The notes below the pieces were generated by a model, which was not told the DNA's origin, did not search any database, and worked only from the letters and a program-made list of their open reading frames with translations. Shown piece by piece: positions 10,102-19,125 of a stretch of 64,000 nucleotides of DNA (position 1 is its first letter; every line of letters starts with the position of its first letter). This DNA is from Oxalobacteraceae bacterium (lineage in GTDB: Bacteria > Pseudomonadota > Gammaproteobacteria > Burkholderiales > Burkholderiaceae_D). Position numbers and translations under genes: made by a program. The stretch covers positions 17,053 to 81,052 of the forward strand of contig JAIXXN010000008.1 in assembly GCA_027490725.1 (NCBI GenBank), in the 5' to 3' direction.

Positions 10102-12000
10102 ATGCTACTCAAGAAAACCCTCCGCGCCTTGCTGCTCGCCGTCGCGTCCTTGATGGGCCTGGCCCATGCCGACCCCCTCAGTTATGCGCGCTACGATCAG
10201 GTGCGCACCCGTGACCTACAGCTTGATCTGAGCGCTGATTTTGGCCGCCATACCTTGTCCGGCTATGCCGAACTGAGTCTCGACTGGCTCGATAGCAAGG
10301 CCCGTACGCTGGTGCTCGACACCAGCGAATTGCAGATCGCCCGGGTGCAATTGCTGCAGCCGTCGGGACGCTGGCAGTCGGCATCGTTCATGCTGGACCG
10401 GCCGGATGCGGAGAAGGGCCGGGCGCTGCGGATTGCGCTGCCATTCCAGCCGAAGAAAGTACGCATTTACTACAGCACCGCAGCGTCGGCCAGCGCGCTG
10501 CAATGGATGGCGCCCCGGCAGACCATGTCGGGCAAACATCCCTTCATGTTCAGCCAGTCGCAGGAAATCAATGCGCGTTCGTGGGTGCCGTTGCAGGATA
10601 CCCCGGCCGTGCGCTTTACCTACAGTGCACGCATCACCGCGCCGCAAGGGCTGCGCGTACTGATGAGTGCTGCCAGCGAAACCGACGCGCCAGCCACAGC
10701 GGCGCAGCAGAAGCTTCAGCCGCAGACCAAGGCCGCGGCAGCAGGCAGCGCGAGCTGGAAATTCCATATGGCCCAGCCGATTCCTTCCTATCTGCTGGCG
10801 ATCGCGATCGGCGAGCTCGAAAAGCGCACGCTGGGCCCGCGCTCGGCGGTGTATGCCGAACCGGCGCGCATCGAAGCGGCCGCCTATGAACTGGCCGACA
10901 CGGAAAAAATGATCAGCGCCGCCGAAGCGCTATATGGCCCCTACCGGTGGGAGCGCTATGACATGCTGGTGCTGCCGCCATCGTTCCCGATCGGCGGCAT
11001 GGAAAACCCGCGCCTGACCTTTGTCACGCCGACCATGATTGCGGGCGATCGCAGTCTGGTCGATCTGATCGCCCATGAACTGGCGCACTCGTGGTCCGGC
11101 AATCTGGTGACCAACAGCACCTGGAAGCATTTCTGGCTGAACGAAGGCTTTACCAATTACGTCACCACCCGTGTGGTGGAACAGCTGTATGGCGCCGAAG
11201 TGGCGAAAATGAATCTGCAGGTGGAGCAGGAAGAAGCCATGGCCTCGCTGGCCAGCATCGCGCCGCAGAAACAGGCACTGGTCACGCGCGATGCCGATAC
11301 CAGTGCGGCCACCTACACGGACGGTGGGCTGGTGTATCCGAAAGGTGCGTGGCTGCTGCGCACGCTGGAACAGCGCGCCGGTCGCGCAGTGTTCGACCGT
11401 TTCCTGCGCGGCTGGTTCGATCAGCATGCTTTCCAGTCGGTGCGGACCGAAGAATTTGTCAGCTATCTGCGCAAGAATCTGCTGGACGCGCATCCCGAGG
11501 TGATGACGGATGCCGAACTCGATGCATGGCTGTACCAGCCCGGCATACCGGCTAGCGCACGCCATGAAGCTTCGCCGCGACTGGCAGCACTCGATGCCCA
11601 GCGTAGCGCATGGCTGCAGGGCACACTGCCCACCGCCGAGTTGCCAGCCACTGGCTGGATCGCACTGGAATGGATGCACTTCCTGAACGATATCGATGGC
11701 AAGGCCAGTGCCGCGCAACTGCAGGAACTCGATCAGCGCTTCAAGCTGGCCAGCAGCGGCAATAATGAAATTACCTACCGCTTCTATCTGTCGTCGATCA
11801 AGGCCGGCTACCAGGTGCGCGCACCCTTGCAGGCGTTTCTGCTCAGCGTCGGGCGCCAGAAATTTGTCGTGCCATTGTATGCGGCGCTGCTGAACAATCC
11901 TGCCGAGCGTGCCTGGGCTCAAGCGCTGTACGCGCAGGCGCGTCCGCTCTACCATCCGGTTACACAAAGCTCGGTCGATAAACAATTCAAAAAACCATGA
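10102..12000 (+). CDS. Exported M1-family zinc aminopeptidase, LTA4 hydrolase-like
   Basis: The 632-residue protein begins with a Sec signal peptide (KK, hydrophobic stretch, AHA before D24), so it should act in the periplasm or outside. The M1 signature is complete: GGMEN substrate-recognition motif, HELAH at 325-329 as zinc ligands and catalytic Glu, and the third ligand Glu in WLNEG 18 residues later. The C-terminal helical domain with YRFYLSSIKAG and the HPVT motif close to the end resembles leukotriene A4 hydrolase and cold-active aminopeptidases rather than PepN. Start: ATG 10102 has AGGAT 7 bases upstream; the frame extends 61 codons further but lacks a signal-like start. Its stop overlaps the start of the following serine hydrolase (ATGA), implying translational coupling. 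Confidence 0.93.
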   Translation: MLLKKTLRALLLAVASLMGLAHADPLSYARYDQVRTRDLQLDLSADFGRHTLSGYAELSLDWLDSKARTLVLDTSELQIARVQLLQPSGRWQSASFMLDRPDAEKGRALRIALPFQPKKVRIYYSTAASASALQWMAPRQTMSGKHPFMFSQSQEINARSWVPLQDTPAVRFTYSARITAPQGLRVLMSAASETDAPATAAQQKLQPQTKAAAAGSASWKFHMAQPIPSYLLAIAIGELEKRTLGPRSAVYAEPARIEAAAYELADTEKMISAAEALYGPYRWERYDMLVLPPSFPIGGMENPRLTFVTPTMIAGDRSLVDLIAHELAHSWSGNLVTNSTWKHFWLNEGFTNYVTTRVVEQLYGAEVAKMNLQVEQEEAMASLASIAPQKQALVTRDADTSAATYTDGGLVYPKGAWLLRTLEQRAGRAVFDRFLRGWFDQHAFQSVRTEEFVSYLRKNLLDAHPEVMTDAELDAWLYQPGIPASARHEASPRLAALDAQRSAWLQGTLPTAELPATGWIALEWMHFLNDIDGKASAAQLQELDQRFKLASSGNNEITYRFYLSSIKAGYQVRAPLQAFLLSVGRQKFVVPLYAALLNNPAERAWAQALYAQARPLYHPVTQSSVDKQFKKP

Positions 12001-13661
12001 TGCTGAATATGATGCTGAAATTTACTCCTGCTCTGGGCGCTACGCTGATTCTGCTGGCGCTGTCGAACACCGGATTGGCGCATGCGGCCAGCAACGCCGC
12101 TACCAGCGCCAAGGGCACAGCGGCTGCTGCACCGGTCCTTACTGCTGCGCCGGCACCGGTACCTGCCTTCGATCTGGATGCCGATGTACAACGCGTCCTG
12201 AAGACCTTCGACGTGCCCGGGATTGCCGTGGCCATCGTCAAGGATGGCAAGCTGGTGGCCGCCAAGGGCTATGGTGTGCGCCAGCTGGGTGTCGCCACGC
12301 CGGTCGATGGCGACACGCTGTTCGAGGTGGCCTCCAATTCCAAAGCTTTCACGGCCGCGGCACTGGCGCAACTGGTCGATGATGGCAAGCTGGCATGGGA
12401 TGATCCGGTGACCAAGCATTTGCCGGACTTCCAGATGCACGACTCGTATGTGACGGGCGTGATGACGGTGCGCGATCTGCTGACCCACCGCAGTGGTCTG
12501 GGGCTGGGCGCGGGCGACCTGCTGTGGTGGCCCACCACCAGTTTCAGCACCGATGAAATTATCGCGCGGCTGCGCTACGTGAAGCCGGCTACCAGCTTCC
12601 GTAACAACTACGCCTATGACAATCTGCTGTACATCGTCGCCGGTAAGATCATCGCGCTGAAATCCGGCAAGCCCTGGGGCGCGGCGGTACGTGAGCGTAT
12701 CCTGACGCCGCTCGGCATGCAGAACACCACCACCAGCGTCGATGTGATGCGCGCCAGTGCCAACTACTCGGCGCCGCACAGCAAGATCAACGACAAGATC
12801 AGTGTGGTCAAACCGATGACGGTGGAGAATGCCATCGGTGCGGTCGGCATCAATACCAGCGCGGCCGATATCGCGCGCTGGATGACCATGCTGCTCAATG
12901 AAGGGCGTCTGGAAGACGGCACCCAGATCATTAGCAGCCAGCAGATTGACGAACTGTGGACACAGCAGACGCCGATGCGCATCCGCACACCGAAACCGGG
13001 GCTGGCTGCGACCAAGGCCAATTTCGCAGCCTATGGTCTGGGCTTTAATCTGCGCGACTACAAGGGCCGCAAGATCGCCATGCACGGTGGCGCATTGCAG
13101 GGCTTTTATTCGACGGTGCTGATGGTGCCGGAAGAGAAGCTGGGCATTGCGATTCTGACCAATGCGGAAAACAGTCCTGCCATGGCGGCGCTGTACTGGC
13201 GCATTCTCGACCAGTATCTGAATGTACCGGCCAGCGACTGGATTACTCTGTATGCGCAACAGGAAGCGGCGGCGCATCAGGAGGAACTGGAACGTCAGAG
13301 TAAGGAGCGCACCGCGCGGGCTGCCAAATCATCGCCATCGCTGCCATTGGCGGCGTATGAAGGCGAGTATGAGGATGGCTGGTATGGCAAGGTCAGTATC
13401 CGTCGTGAAGGCGGCAAGCAGATCATGCGTTTCCTGCGTACGCCGGATCTGGAAGGGGAGTTGCAGCACTTCCAGCACGACACCTTTATCGTGCGCTGGA
13501 AGGAACGCAACTTCAATGCCGATGCGTACGTCAGCTTTGCCCTGAATCCGGATGCCAGTATCGAACGCGTGAAGATGGCGCCGGTCTCGATGGAAACCGA
13601 CTTCAGTTACGATTTCCGTGATCTGAACCTGCTTCCGGTGGTGGCGCCGAAAGGCAAATAA
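11997..13661 (+). CDS. Exported serine hydrolase (beta-lactamase class C family) with DUF3471-like tail
   Basis: A 554-residue protein with a signal peptide ending near residue 31 (AHA). The penicillin-recognising serine hydrolase motifs are present: SNSK with nucleophile S113 and K116, YDN at 207-209, and HGG at 363-365 in place of KTG. The HGG form is common in esterase, D-aminopeptidase and uncharacterised members, so a resistance function should not be assumed. Residues about 450-554 look like the DUF3471 domain often attached to these proteins. It overlaps the upstream aminopeptidase by 4 bases, which suggests the two exported hydrolases work together, possibly on peptides; that is inference. 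ATG 12000 is an alternative start. Confidence 0.88.
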   Translation: MMLNMMLKFTPALGATLILLALSNTGLAHAASNAATSAKGTAAAAPVLTAAPAPVPAFDLDADVQRVLKTFDVPGIAVAIVKDGKLVAAKGYGVRQLGVATPVDGDTLFEVASNSKAFTAAALAQLVDDGKLAWDDPVTKHLPDFQMHDSYVTGVMTVRDLLTHRSGLGLGAGDLLWWPTTSFSTDEIIARLRYVKPATSFRNNYAYDNLLYIVAGKIIALKSGKPWGAAVRERILTPLGMQNTTTSVDVMRASANYSAPHSKINDKISVVKPMTVENAIGAVGINTSAADIARWMTMLLNEGRLEDGTQIISSQQIDELWTQQTPMRIRTPKPGLAATKANFAAYGLGFNLRDYKGRKIAMHGGALQGFYSTVLMVPEEKLGIAILTNAENSPAMAALYWRILDQYLNVPASDWITLYAQQEAAAHQEELERQSKERTARAAKSSPSLPLAAYEGEYEDGWYGKVSIRREGGKQIMRFLRTPDLEGELQHFQHDTFIVRWKERNFNADAYVSFALNPDASIERVKMAPVSMETDFSYDFRDLNLLPVVAPKGK

Positions 13662-13691
13662 GGCAGTACTTCAGCCGGCAGGGGCGCCAGT

Positions 13692-15422
13692 TCAGAGCTG
13701 GCTCTCCACCCGGTTGCGGCCATTGCGTTTGGCGCGATATAGCGCCAGATCGGCCGAATGGAACAGGTCATCGAGCGCTGCATGCAGGCCGTGCGCCACT
13801 GCCACGCCGAAGCTGGCGGTGACGCGCAGCCGCTGGCCGTCACTGAGGATCAGCGCCTCGTTCTCGATCAATACGCGCAAACGTTCGGCCAGTGCGCGCG
13901 CCGCTTCCAGCCCGCAGTAGGTGGGCATCACGACAAATTCTTCACCGCCGTAACGGGCCAGAATCTCGCCGTCACGCAGGGTGGCGCGCACCACTTCGGT
14001 AATCCGGATCAGCACCTGATCACCGGCATCGTGACCATAGCGGTCATTCACGGACTTGAAGTGATCTACATCGAACAGGATCACCGCCAGTGATTCGTCC
14101 TGTTCGCGCGCGCCGCGCAGACGCAGGTTGCCGGCCGTGGCGAAAGCCCGCCGGTTCAGGATGCCGGTCAGGTAATCGGTATCGGCGCGGGTTTTCAATT
14201 CTTCGATCAGGCGTGCGCGTTCCTGTTCCAGGCGCTGACGTTCCACCCCGTTTTCGCGCAAGGATGCTAGCGCGCGCAGCATGTCGCCAATTTCATCCTG
14301 ACGGCGGCTAATCCGTGACGGTGGCGTGTAGTCGCCATTGCCGAGCCTTACCACGGCGCGGGTGGCACGCAGCAGCGGTGCCACCACGCGGCGCCGCACA
14401 ATCACCAGCAGTGTTACCAGTACCAGCAGGATGGCCGCACCCGCCAGCATGGCCCAGCGCAACTCATTGCGGGCACGCGCGAAATCGATCCGTGCCCGGA
14501 CCTGGGCTTCCTCGAGCAGCGCGTCGCGCAGTGCCAGAATCGGCGTCATGGTCGGCACATAGCGCTGGGCAAACTGCGCGGTATCCATCTCGTAAGGCAG
14601 GCCCTGACGGCCGCGCTGTTCGACTTCGGCCACGATGGCCTGTCCCTGCTCGAAATATTCGGCATCCATGCGTGCCACCGCCTGTTTCACGCGCGGCGAC
14701 TGATCGACTTCATTGTTGGCCATCTTGATCAGCTGGCGCAGTTGCTCGAGCCGGCCGCGCAGGAAGTGCAGGCGTTGCTGCTGGGCGGGAGTGAGCGGCG
14801 TGCCAGTGGCCAGCGGCACCGTCAGTGCCGAACCGAGTCGCCCGGCATATTCGCGCAGCTCGACGGCCAGATGGGCTTTCACCAGCGCGCGCGCCACGCG
14901 CGGATACGCCTGTTCCGAGGCGCGGGTGGTTTCGGTGACGGTATCGAGCGCCAGTGGTACCAGCGCGAACATGCGTTCGACCGTGGCGTCCAGCAGCAGC
15001 GGGGTGCGTCCCGGTGGTGGTTGTGCGGCCAGCTGGTCGACACTGCGGCGTGCTTCGTTCAGGGCCAGCTCGAGCGGCGCCAGCTGGTGGATACGGCTGC
15101 CGCTTCCTTCATCGGCCTGGCTGTTCAGTTGCTGGCGCAGCTTGAGCAAGGCGGCATTGGTGCTGCGGCGGGCGGTGCGCAGCGCTTCCTGCTTGAGCGG
15201 GGTGGCCGGATAGCTGTCACCCAGCACGGCATTGGCCGGGCCGCGTTCGAAGGAGAGCTTTTCTGCCGCCTGCATGGCCAGTTCGAGCAGCTGCAGTGCT
15301 TGCAAGCCGCGCTCGGCAGCCCGATAGTCGCGCCAGTCACTCCATAGCGAGCGGCTCAGCACGCTGCTCACCAGCAGCGCCAGAATGACGCTGATGAGAG
15401 TGAAAAGTCGAGTGAGACGCAT
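13692..15422 (-). CDS. Membrane-bound diguanylate cyclase with periplasmic sensor and HAMP
   Basis: A 576-residue protein: one N-terminal membrane segment (about 5-25), a mainly helical periplasmic region of about 290 residues beginning with an FERGPANAVLGD stretch like that of nitrate/nitrite-sensing (NIT) domains, a second membrane segment near 325-345, a HAMP linker, and a C-terminal GGDEF domain. The catalytic motif is GGEEF (492-496), preceded by the substrate-binding FDVDHFKSVND, so it should make c-di-GMP from GTP. The inhibitory site that is normally RxxD reads RDGE, so product feedback may be weakened. It is monocistronic, converging with the serine hydrolase and divergent from panD. 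Confidence 0.9.
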   Translation of the reverse strand: MRLTRLFTLISVILALLVSSVLSRSLWSDWRDYRAAERGLQALQLLELAMQAAEKLSFERGPANAVLGDSYPATPLKQEALRTARRSTNAALLKLRQQLNSQADEGSGSRIHQLAPLELALNEARRSVDQLAAQPPPGRTPLLLDATVERMFALVPLALDTVTETTRASEQAYPRVARALVKAHLAVELREYAGRLGSALTVPLATGTPLTPAQQQRLHFLRGRLEQLRQLIKMANNEVDQSPRVKQAVARMDAEYFEQGQAIVAEVEQRGRQGLPYEMDTAQFAQRYVPTMTPILALRDALLEEAQVRARIDFARARNELRWAMLAGAAILLVLVTLLVIVRRRVVAPLLRATRAVVRLGNGDYTPPSRISRRQDEIGDMLRALASLRENGVERQRLEQERARLIEELKTRADTDYLTGILNRRAFATAGNLRLRGAREQDESLAVILFDVDHFKSVNDRYGHDAGDQVLIRITEVVRATLRDGEILARYGGEEFVVMPTYCGLEAARALAERLRVLIENEALILSDGQRLRVTASFGVAVAHGLHAALDDLFHSADLALYRAKRNGRNRVESQL

Positions 15423-15443
15423 CGTGCAGGCCTGAATTTATAT

Positions 15444-15457
15444 TTGCTAGTTAGCAA
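15444..15457. promoter_or_regulatory. Short palindrome upstream of the diguanylate cyclase
   Basis: TTGCTA and TAGCAA form a perfect 6-bp inverted repeat separated by GT, in the AT-rich stretch 22-35 bases upstream of the diguanylate cyclase start. It could be an operator; no factor is known to me. Confidence 0.35.
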
Positions 15458-15552
15458 TATGCCACAAAGTGCAGGGAGTCGGTGTAAAACTGCGCGGCGC
15501 GCCAGCAAATCGGGCGGGCAAGGGCGGCTAATGGTAGGATGTCGGCCTCGCG

Positions 15553-15581
15553 TTGTCCGGCGCAGCCGTAGACGATGTAAA
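15553..15581 (+). promoter_or_regulatory. Putative sigma-70 promoter of panD
   Basis: TTGTCC at 15553-15558 and TGTAAA at 15576-15581 with a 17-bp spacer lie about 35 bases upstream of the panD start. The match is moderate. Confidence 0.4.
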
Positions 15582-15615
15582 GCTTGTCAGTTTATTAAAT
15601 TGAAGGATGAAGAAG

Positions 15616-15981
15616 ATGTCTATGCAACGAGTTATGCTGCGCTCTAAGCTGCACCGTGTGACGGTCACTCAGGCCGATCTGCATTACGAAGGTTCGTGCG
15701 GTATCGATCAGGATCTGCTGGAAGCAGCCGATATCTGGGTCAATGAAAAAATCGAGTTGTACAACGTCAACAATGGCGAACGTTTCGCGACCTACGCGAT
15801 TCCCGGCCTGCGCGGCACGGGCGAAATTTCGCTGAATGGCGCAGCGGCACGACGCGCCCAGCTCGGTGATCTGCTGATCATCTGCACTTATGCCCCGATG
15901 GACGAAGAGCAGGCCCGCGTGTATCAGCCGAAGGTTGTATTCGTGGACGACAAAAACAAAATCACCGGCATGAAGAAATAA
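15616..15981 (+). CDS. panD: Aspartate 1-decarboxylase
   Basis: Makes beta-alanine from L-aspartate for pantothenate and coenzyme A synthesis. The protein is a proenzyme that self-cleaves at Gly-Ser to leave a pyruvoyl group; the site is visible as YEGSC, with GSCGID instead of the commoner GSCAID. The motif [12 protein letters not shown] precedes it, and [13 protein letters not shown] near the C-terminus is also typical. Length (121 residues) fits the family. Three in-frame ATGs exist at 15607, 15616 and 15622. An AAGGA at 15603-15607 is too close to the first and best spaced for 15616, which I chose. No other pan gene is nearby. Confidence 0.95.
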   Translation: MSMQRVMLRSKLHRVTVTQADLHYEGSCGIDQDLLEAADIWVNEKIELYNVNNGERFATYAIPGLRGTGEISLNGAAARRAQLGDLLIICTYAPMDEEQARVYQPKVVFVDDKNKITGMKK

Positions 15982-16000
15982 GCTTCTTTCCAGCCATGTA

Positions 16001-16050
16001 AAAAGGGCCCTAACGCTGATGCCAGACATCAGCGTTAGGGCCCTTTTTTT
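16001..16050. terminator. Strong bidirectional terminator between panD and the Crp/Fnr gene
   Basis: A perfect 21-bp stem (16001-16021 with 16027-16047) closes a 5-base loop, with a T run on the + strand after it and an A run before it that becomes the T run on the - strand. It serves both convergent genes. Confidence 0.95.
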
Positions 16051-16074
16051 TGGAAATTTTCCGGAGTGCCGTGC

Positions 16075-16695
16075 TTATTTGTCGATGCCGTCGTTGCGCA
16101 GCAGTTGCGACATGTATTGCGGGGTGATGCCGAGGAAAGACGCCACCACTTTCTGCGAGATGCGCTGCTCCAGCCCCGGATACTCGCGGCGGAAGGCGGC
16201 CAGCCGGCCCTGGGCGGGCGCGGCATTCACGCACATGCGGCGTGCCTGCTCCATGATGCTGCACTCGGACACTTTCAGGTAGTAGTCGCGCAGCAGGCTA
16301 TTGGTTTCGCGCATGGCGCTGTAGGCCGCCCAGTCCAGCTTGAAACCATGTACCGCCGTTTCGGCCACCACGAAATGCTGGGCCGGCAGGCCGTCGCGCG
16401 CGCGCAGCAAGTCGTCGTGCGAGGCCGCAGGTTCGCCGTCGGTTACAAAATGCAGGGTTACTTCGGCACCCGTCTCGGTAATGAAGCCGGTGCGGGCGAC
16501 GCCACTATGCAGCCAGTGCAGATTCTGGGCGATGGTGCCGATGCGTTGCAGGAATTCACCTTTGCGCAGACTGACGGGGTGCGCCAGCGGCGCCAGCACA
16601 GCCGTCACCTCATCGTACATGGCGGGTGTAACTTTGTAACGCTGGGAAGTAATTTCGCGATATTTGGCGCGATGGTCGATGAATGCCTGGCTCAT
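16075..16695 (-). CDS. Crp/Fnr-family transcriptional regulator
   Basis: A 206-residue protein with an N-terminal cyclic-nucleotide-binding-type beta-barrel (about 20-120), a dimerisation helix, and a short C-terminal helix-turn-helix around VVASFLGITPQYMSQLLR. The HTH is typical of a CRP subgroup often annotated as a cyclic nucleotide-binding regulator. The barrel lacks an obvious cAMP-binding arginine signature, and the N-terminal cysteine cluster of FNR is absent, so the ligand cannot be stated. It converges on panD across a shared terminator; the upstream region is long and AT-rich and separates it from the divergent chemotaxis operon. Confidence 0.85.
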   Translation of the reverse strand: MSQAFIDHRAKYREITSQRYKVTPAMYDEVTAVLAPLAHPVSLRKGEFLQRIGTIAQNLHWLHSGVARTGFITETGAEVTLHFVTDGEPAASHDDLLRARDGLPAQHFVVAETAVHGFKLDWAAYSAMRETNSLLRDYYLKVSECSIMEQARRMCVNAAPAQGRLAAFRREYPGLEQRISQKVVASFLGITPQYMSQLLRNDGIDK

Positions 16696-16884
16696 TTTAA
16701 TGTCGTTTCAGTTCCGGTGCGTAATGCTGCCTGTCTTGGGAGCCGAAAGTGTAAACGTTTTTGTCAGTCTATAGCGCAATTTTCATTGGTTTTTGGAATT
16801 AAAATTAGAAATATACTTCAGATTTAAACTAGTTGAACGCCTGCGAAAACCCTTGTTTTCATAGGGAAAATCCGCTCAAAAGGG

Positions 16885-16904
16885 GCTAACTCGTGCGAGT
16901 TAGC
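16885..16904. promoter_or_regulatory. Perfect inverted repeat upstream of the chemotaxis operon
   Basis: GCTAACTCG and CGAGTTAGC form a perfect 9-bp inverted repeat with a 2-base centre, in the 433-base intergenic region 16696-17128. No T tract follows, so an operator is more likely than a terminator. The rest of the region is AT-rich with no further gene seen. Confidence 0.5.
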
Positions 16905-16962
16905 TAAACTTGCTTGTCAGGCCACAACAACATGCAAGCGAGTGCCAGGGTGGTGCTGTATT

Positions 16963-16991
16963 TTGACTACATCGTTTGCTTTTTGTTATCA
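16963..16991 (+). promoter_or_regulatory. Putative sigma-70 promoter of the chemotaxis operon
   Basis: TTGACT (16963-16968), a 17-bp spacer and TTATCA (16986-16991) precede the first chemotaxis gene by about 137 bases. I saw no good sigma-28 flagellar promoter here. Confidence 0.45.
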
Positions 16992-17128
16992 AAGTGGTCC
17001 GTTGCGGTTTAACGCCAGTGGCGACTTATTTGCTATCTAGTTTGTGGCGCGGAAATAGTTTCTGAGATACATTTGGCTCACGGGCATACCAAAAAATGAT
17101 GCCATAGCTAACCTCGGGGACGTCCAGC

Positions 17129-18289
17129 GTGAGCACGAATAGCGATTTGAATAGCAGCACGGCAGTGGCTGTTGGTCTGGCCGTGGCCGGCGCTTTAGGA
17201 ACCGTGGTGGCCGGCTGGTCCCGCTGGGGCTGGTACACCTTGCTGTGGGCGGCGCTGCTGCTGGCGGTGGCCGCATGGCATGTGCTGCGGCAGGACGCTG
17301 GCGGGAACGGTGCCAGCGATAGCAGTGTGGAACAGTATCTGCAGTCGCGCGAACAGTTCGGCGATGCGGTGCTGCCTGTCTGGTGCCGGCATATACAAAA
17401 CTCGCGTAGCCAGATGGAAGAAGCAGTCAGCGATCTGGCCGGGCGCTTTTCGAATATCGTTGACCGGCTCGATACGGCCGTGCATGTCTCCAGTCACGAC
17501 GATACGCGTGATGGTCTGAGCATGACGGAAATTTTCACCCGCAGTGAAACCCAGTTAGGTTCAGTGGTGACGTCGATGAAGTCGGCGTTCAGTTCCAAGC
17601 AGGCCATGCTCTCCCAGATCAAGGATCTGGAACGCTTCACCCGCGAATTGCGCGAGATGGCCGAAGGGGTGGCCAGTATCGCTGCTCAAACCAATCTGCT
17701 GGCACTAAATGCTGCGATCGAGGCGGCGCGCGCCGGTCCGGCCGGACGTGGCTTTGCCGTGGTGGCGCAGGAAGTGCGACATCTGTCTAGCCGATCCGCC
17801 GAAACCGGCAAGAATATCTCCAACCGTGTAGGGCTGATCGCCAGCGCGATTCTGGCCGCCAGCGAAGCGGCCGACCGTACCGCCGCTCAGGAAGACCGTT
17901 CGATGCAGTCGGCCGAGGCCATGATCGAAGGTGTGCTGCATGACTTCCGCAGCATGACCGATGCGCTGGTGGCGTCCTCCGAACAGCTCAAACAGGAAAG
18001 CATCGGCATTCAGGGCGAGGTTGGTGAAGCGCTGGTACAGCTGCAATTCCAGGATCGCGTTAGCCAGGTGCTGGCGCACGTTCAAGAAAATATCGAAGCC
18101 CTGCCGATGCTGTTGCGCGAGCACCGTGATCGCTACCACGCGGCGCAGATCCTCGAGCCGATGGATGCCCAGCCGTTGTTGCGCGAGCTGCAGAAAACCT
18201 ATGCGATGGCCGAGGAGCACGCCGTGCACGGCGGCTCTAGCCGCGCCACCCCGGTCGCTTCAGCCGCCGATGAAATCACCTTCTTCTGA
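17129..18289 (+). CDS. Methyl-accepting chemotaxis protein without periplasmic sensor domain
   Basis: A 386-residue MCP with two closely spaced hydrophobic segments (about 11-30 and 34-52) and almost no loop between them, followed by a cytoplasmic coiled-coil signalling domain. The hairpin tip, which binds CheA and CheW, is clear: [20 protein letters not shown], then [15 protein letters not shown]. It therefore probably senses a cytoplasmic or membrane state, or acts through partners. The protein ends in ADEITFF, a conserved-looking tail that is not the NWETF tether of CheR/CheB. The start is GTG 17129 with GGGGA 9-10 bases upstream. It is the first gene of the che operon. Confidence 0.9.
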   Translation: MSTNSDLNSSTAVAVGLAVAGALGTVVAGWSRWGWYTLLWAALLLAVAAWHVLRQDAGGNGASDSSVEQYLQSREQFGDAVLPVWCRHIQNSRSQMEEAVSDLAGRFSNIVDRLDTAVHVSSHDDTRDGLSMTEIFTRSETQLGSVVTSMKSAFSSKQAMLSQIKDLERFTRELREMAEGVASIAAQTNLLALNAAIEAARAGPAGRGFAVVAQEVRHLSSRSAETGKNISNRVGLIASAILAASEAADRTAAQEDRSMQSAEAMIEGVLHDFRSMTDALVASSEQLKQESIGIQGEVGEALVQLQFQDRVSQVLAHVQENIEALPMLLREHRDRYHAAQILEPMDAQPLLRELQKTYAMAEEHAVHGGSSRATPVASAADEITFF

Positions 18290-18312
18290 CAGAAAACCGG
18301 AGTAGAGAATTT

Positions 18313-18681
18313 ATGGCAAAGACAATCATGGTGGTGGACGATTCGGCCTCGCTGCGGCAAGTGGTGGGGATCGCGCTGAAAGGTGCTGGTTATGACGTGA
18401 TCGAAGGCCGCGATGGGGTGGACGCGCTTGCCAAGTGCACCGGACAGAAAATCCACCTGGTGGTGTGTGACGTGAATATGCCGAATATGGACGGGATCAC
18501 CTTTGTGCGCGAGTTCAAAGCCCTGCCGAACTACCGCTTCACACCCGTGATTATGCTGACCACCGAGTCGCAGGAGAGCAAGAAGGAAGAGGGCAAGGCC
18601 GCCGGTGCCAAGGCATGGGTGGTCAAGCCATTCAAGCCGGAGGTGTTGCTCGGCGCCGTCGCCAAACTGGTGCTGCCTTAA
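18313..18681 (+). CDS. cheY: Single-domain response regulator CheY
   Basis: A 122-residue receiver domain with nothing attached. The acidic pair is DD at 9-10, the phosphoacceptor D53 (in VCDVNMP), the switch T83 and the conserved K105 in VVKPF. It should be phosphorylated by the CheA three genes downstream. It may control flagellar motors or another output; no flagellar gene is in the window. A GGAG lies upstream of the ATG. Confidence 0.93.
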   Translation: MAKTIMVVDDSASLRQVVGIALKGAGYDVIEGRDGVDALAKCTGQKIHLVVCDVNMPNMDGITFVREFKALPNYRFTPVIMLTTESQESKKEEGKAAGAKAWVVKPFKPEVLLGAVAKLVLP

Positions 18682-18730
18682 CTCGGTACTGCTTTAATCG
18701 ATTAACCGAATCACTGCGACGGAGCCTGCC

Positions 18731-19039
18731 ATGGCCGAAGTTGATGTTGACGGCGTTACCCACCTCGCGCTTGATGGCGAACTGACCATCTACCGTGCTG
18801 CCGATCTGAAGGTCGAAGTACTGGAAGCTTTGCGCAAGGCCGCCACGCTGGAGATCGACTTGTCCGGTGTGAGCGAACTCGATACGGCTGGCCTGCAAGT
18901 GCTGATGCTGGCCAAGCAGACCGCCCAGGCGGAGCAGCGCACTCTGCGTCTGGCGCAGCATAGCCCGGCCGTGCTGGAGATCTTCGAAATGCTCGATATG
19001 GGCGCGTTCTTTGGCGACGCTGTCTTGATCCATGAATGA
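18731..19039 (+). CDS. STAS-domain (anti-sigma antagonist-like) protein
   Basis: A 102-residue STAS domain resembling SpoIIAA/RsbV. The conserved loop reads SELDTAG, with T52 in the position phosphorylated by partner kinases in this family. No anti-sigma kinase (HATPase_c of RsbW type) is encoded nearby; it lies between cheY and cheA, so it may be a scaffold or regulator of the array. GGAG is 6 bases upstream of the ATG. Confidence 0.88.
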   Translation: MAEVDVDGVTHLALDGELTIYRAADLKVEVLEALRKAATLEIDLSGVSELDTAGLQVLMLAKQTAQAEQRTLRLAQHSPAVLEIFEMLDMGAFFGDAVLIHE

Positions 19040-19125
19040 GCCAAAAGTGTCGCAAATATGCGCCAAACCTGATCGACGACTAAGCCACGACTGATCCCAC
19101 GATCCATCTGTTCCGAGGGCATGCC

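Noticed and set aside
11997..13661. Annotation of the serine hydrolase as an antibiotic-resistance AmpC
   Set aside because: The third motif is HGG rather than KTG and a DUF3471-like tail is present, which fits esterase or peptidase relatives better.
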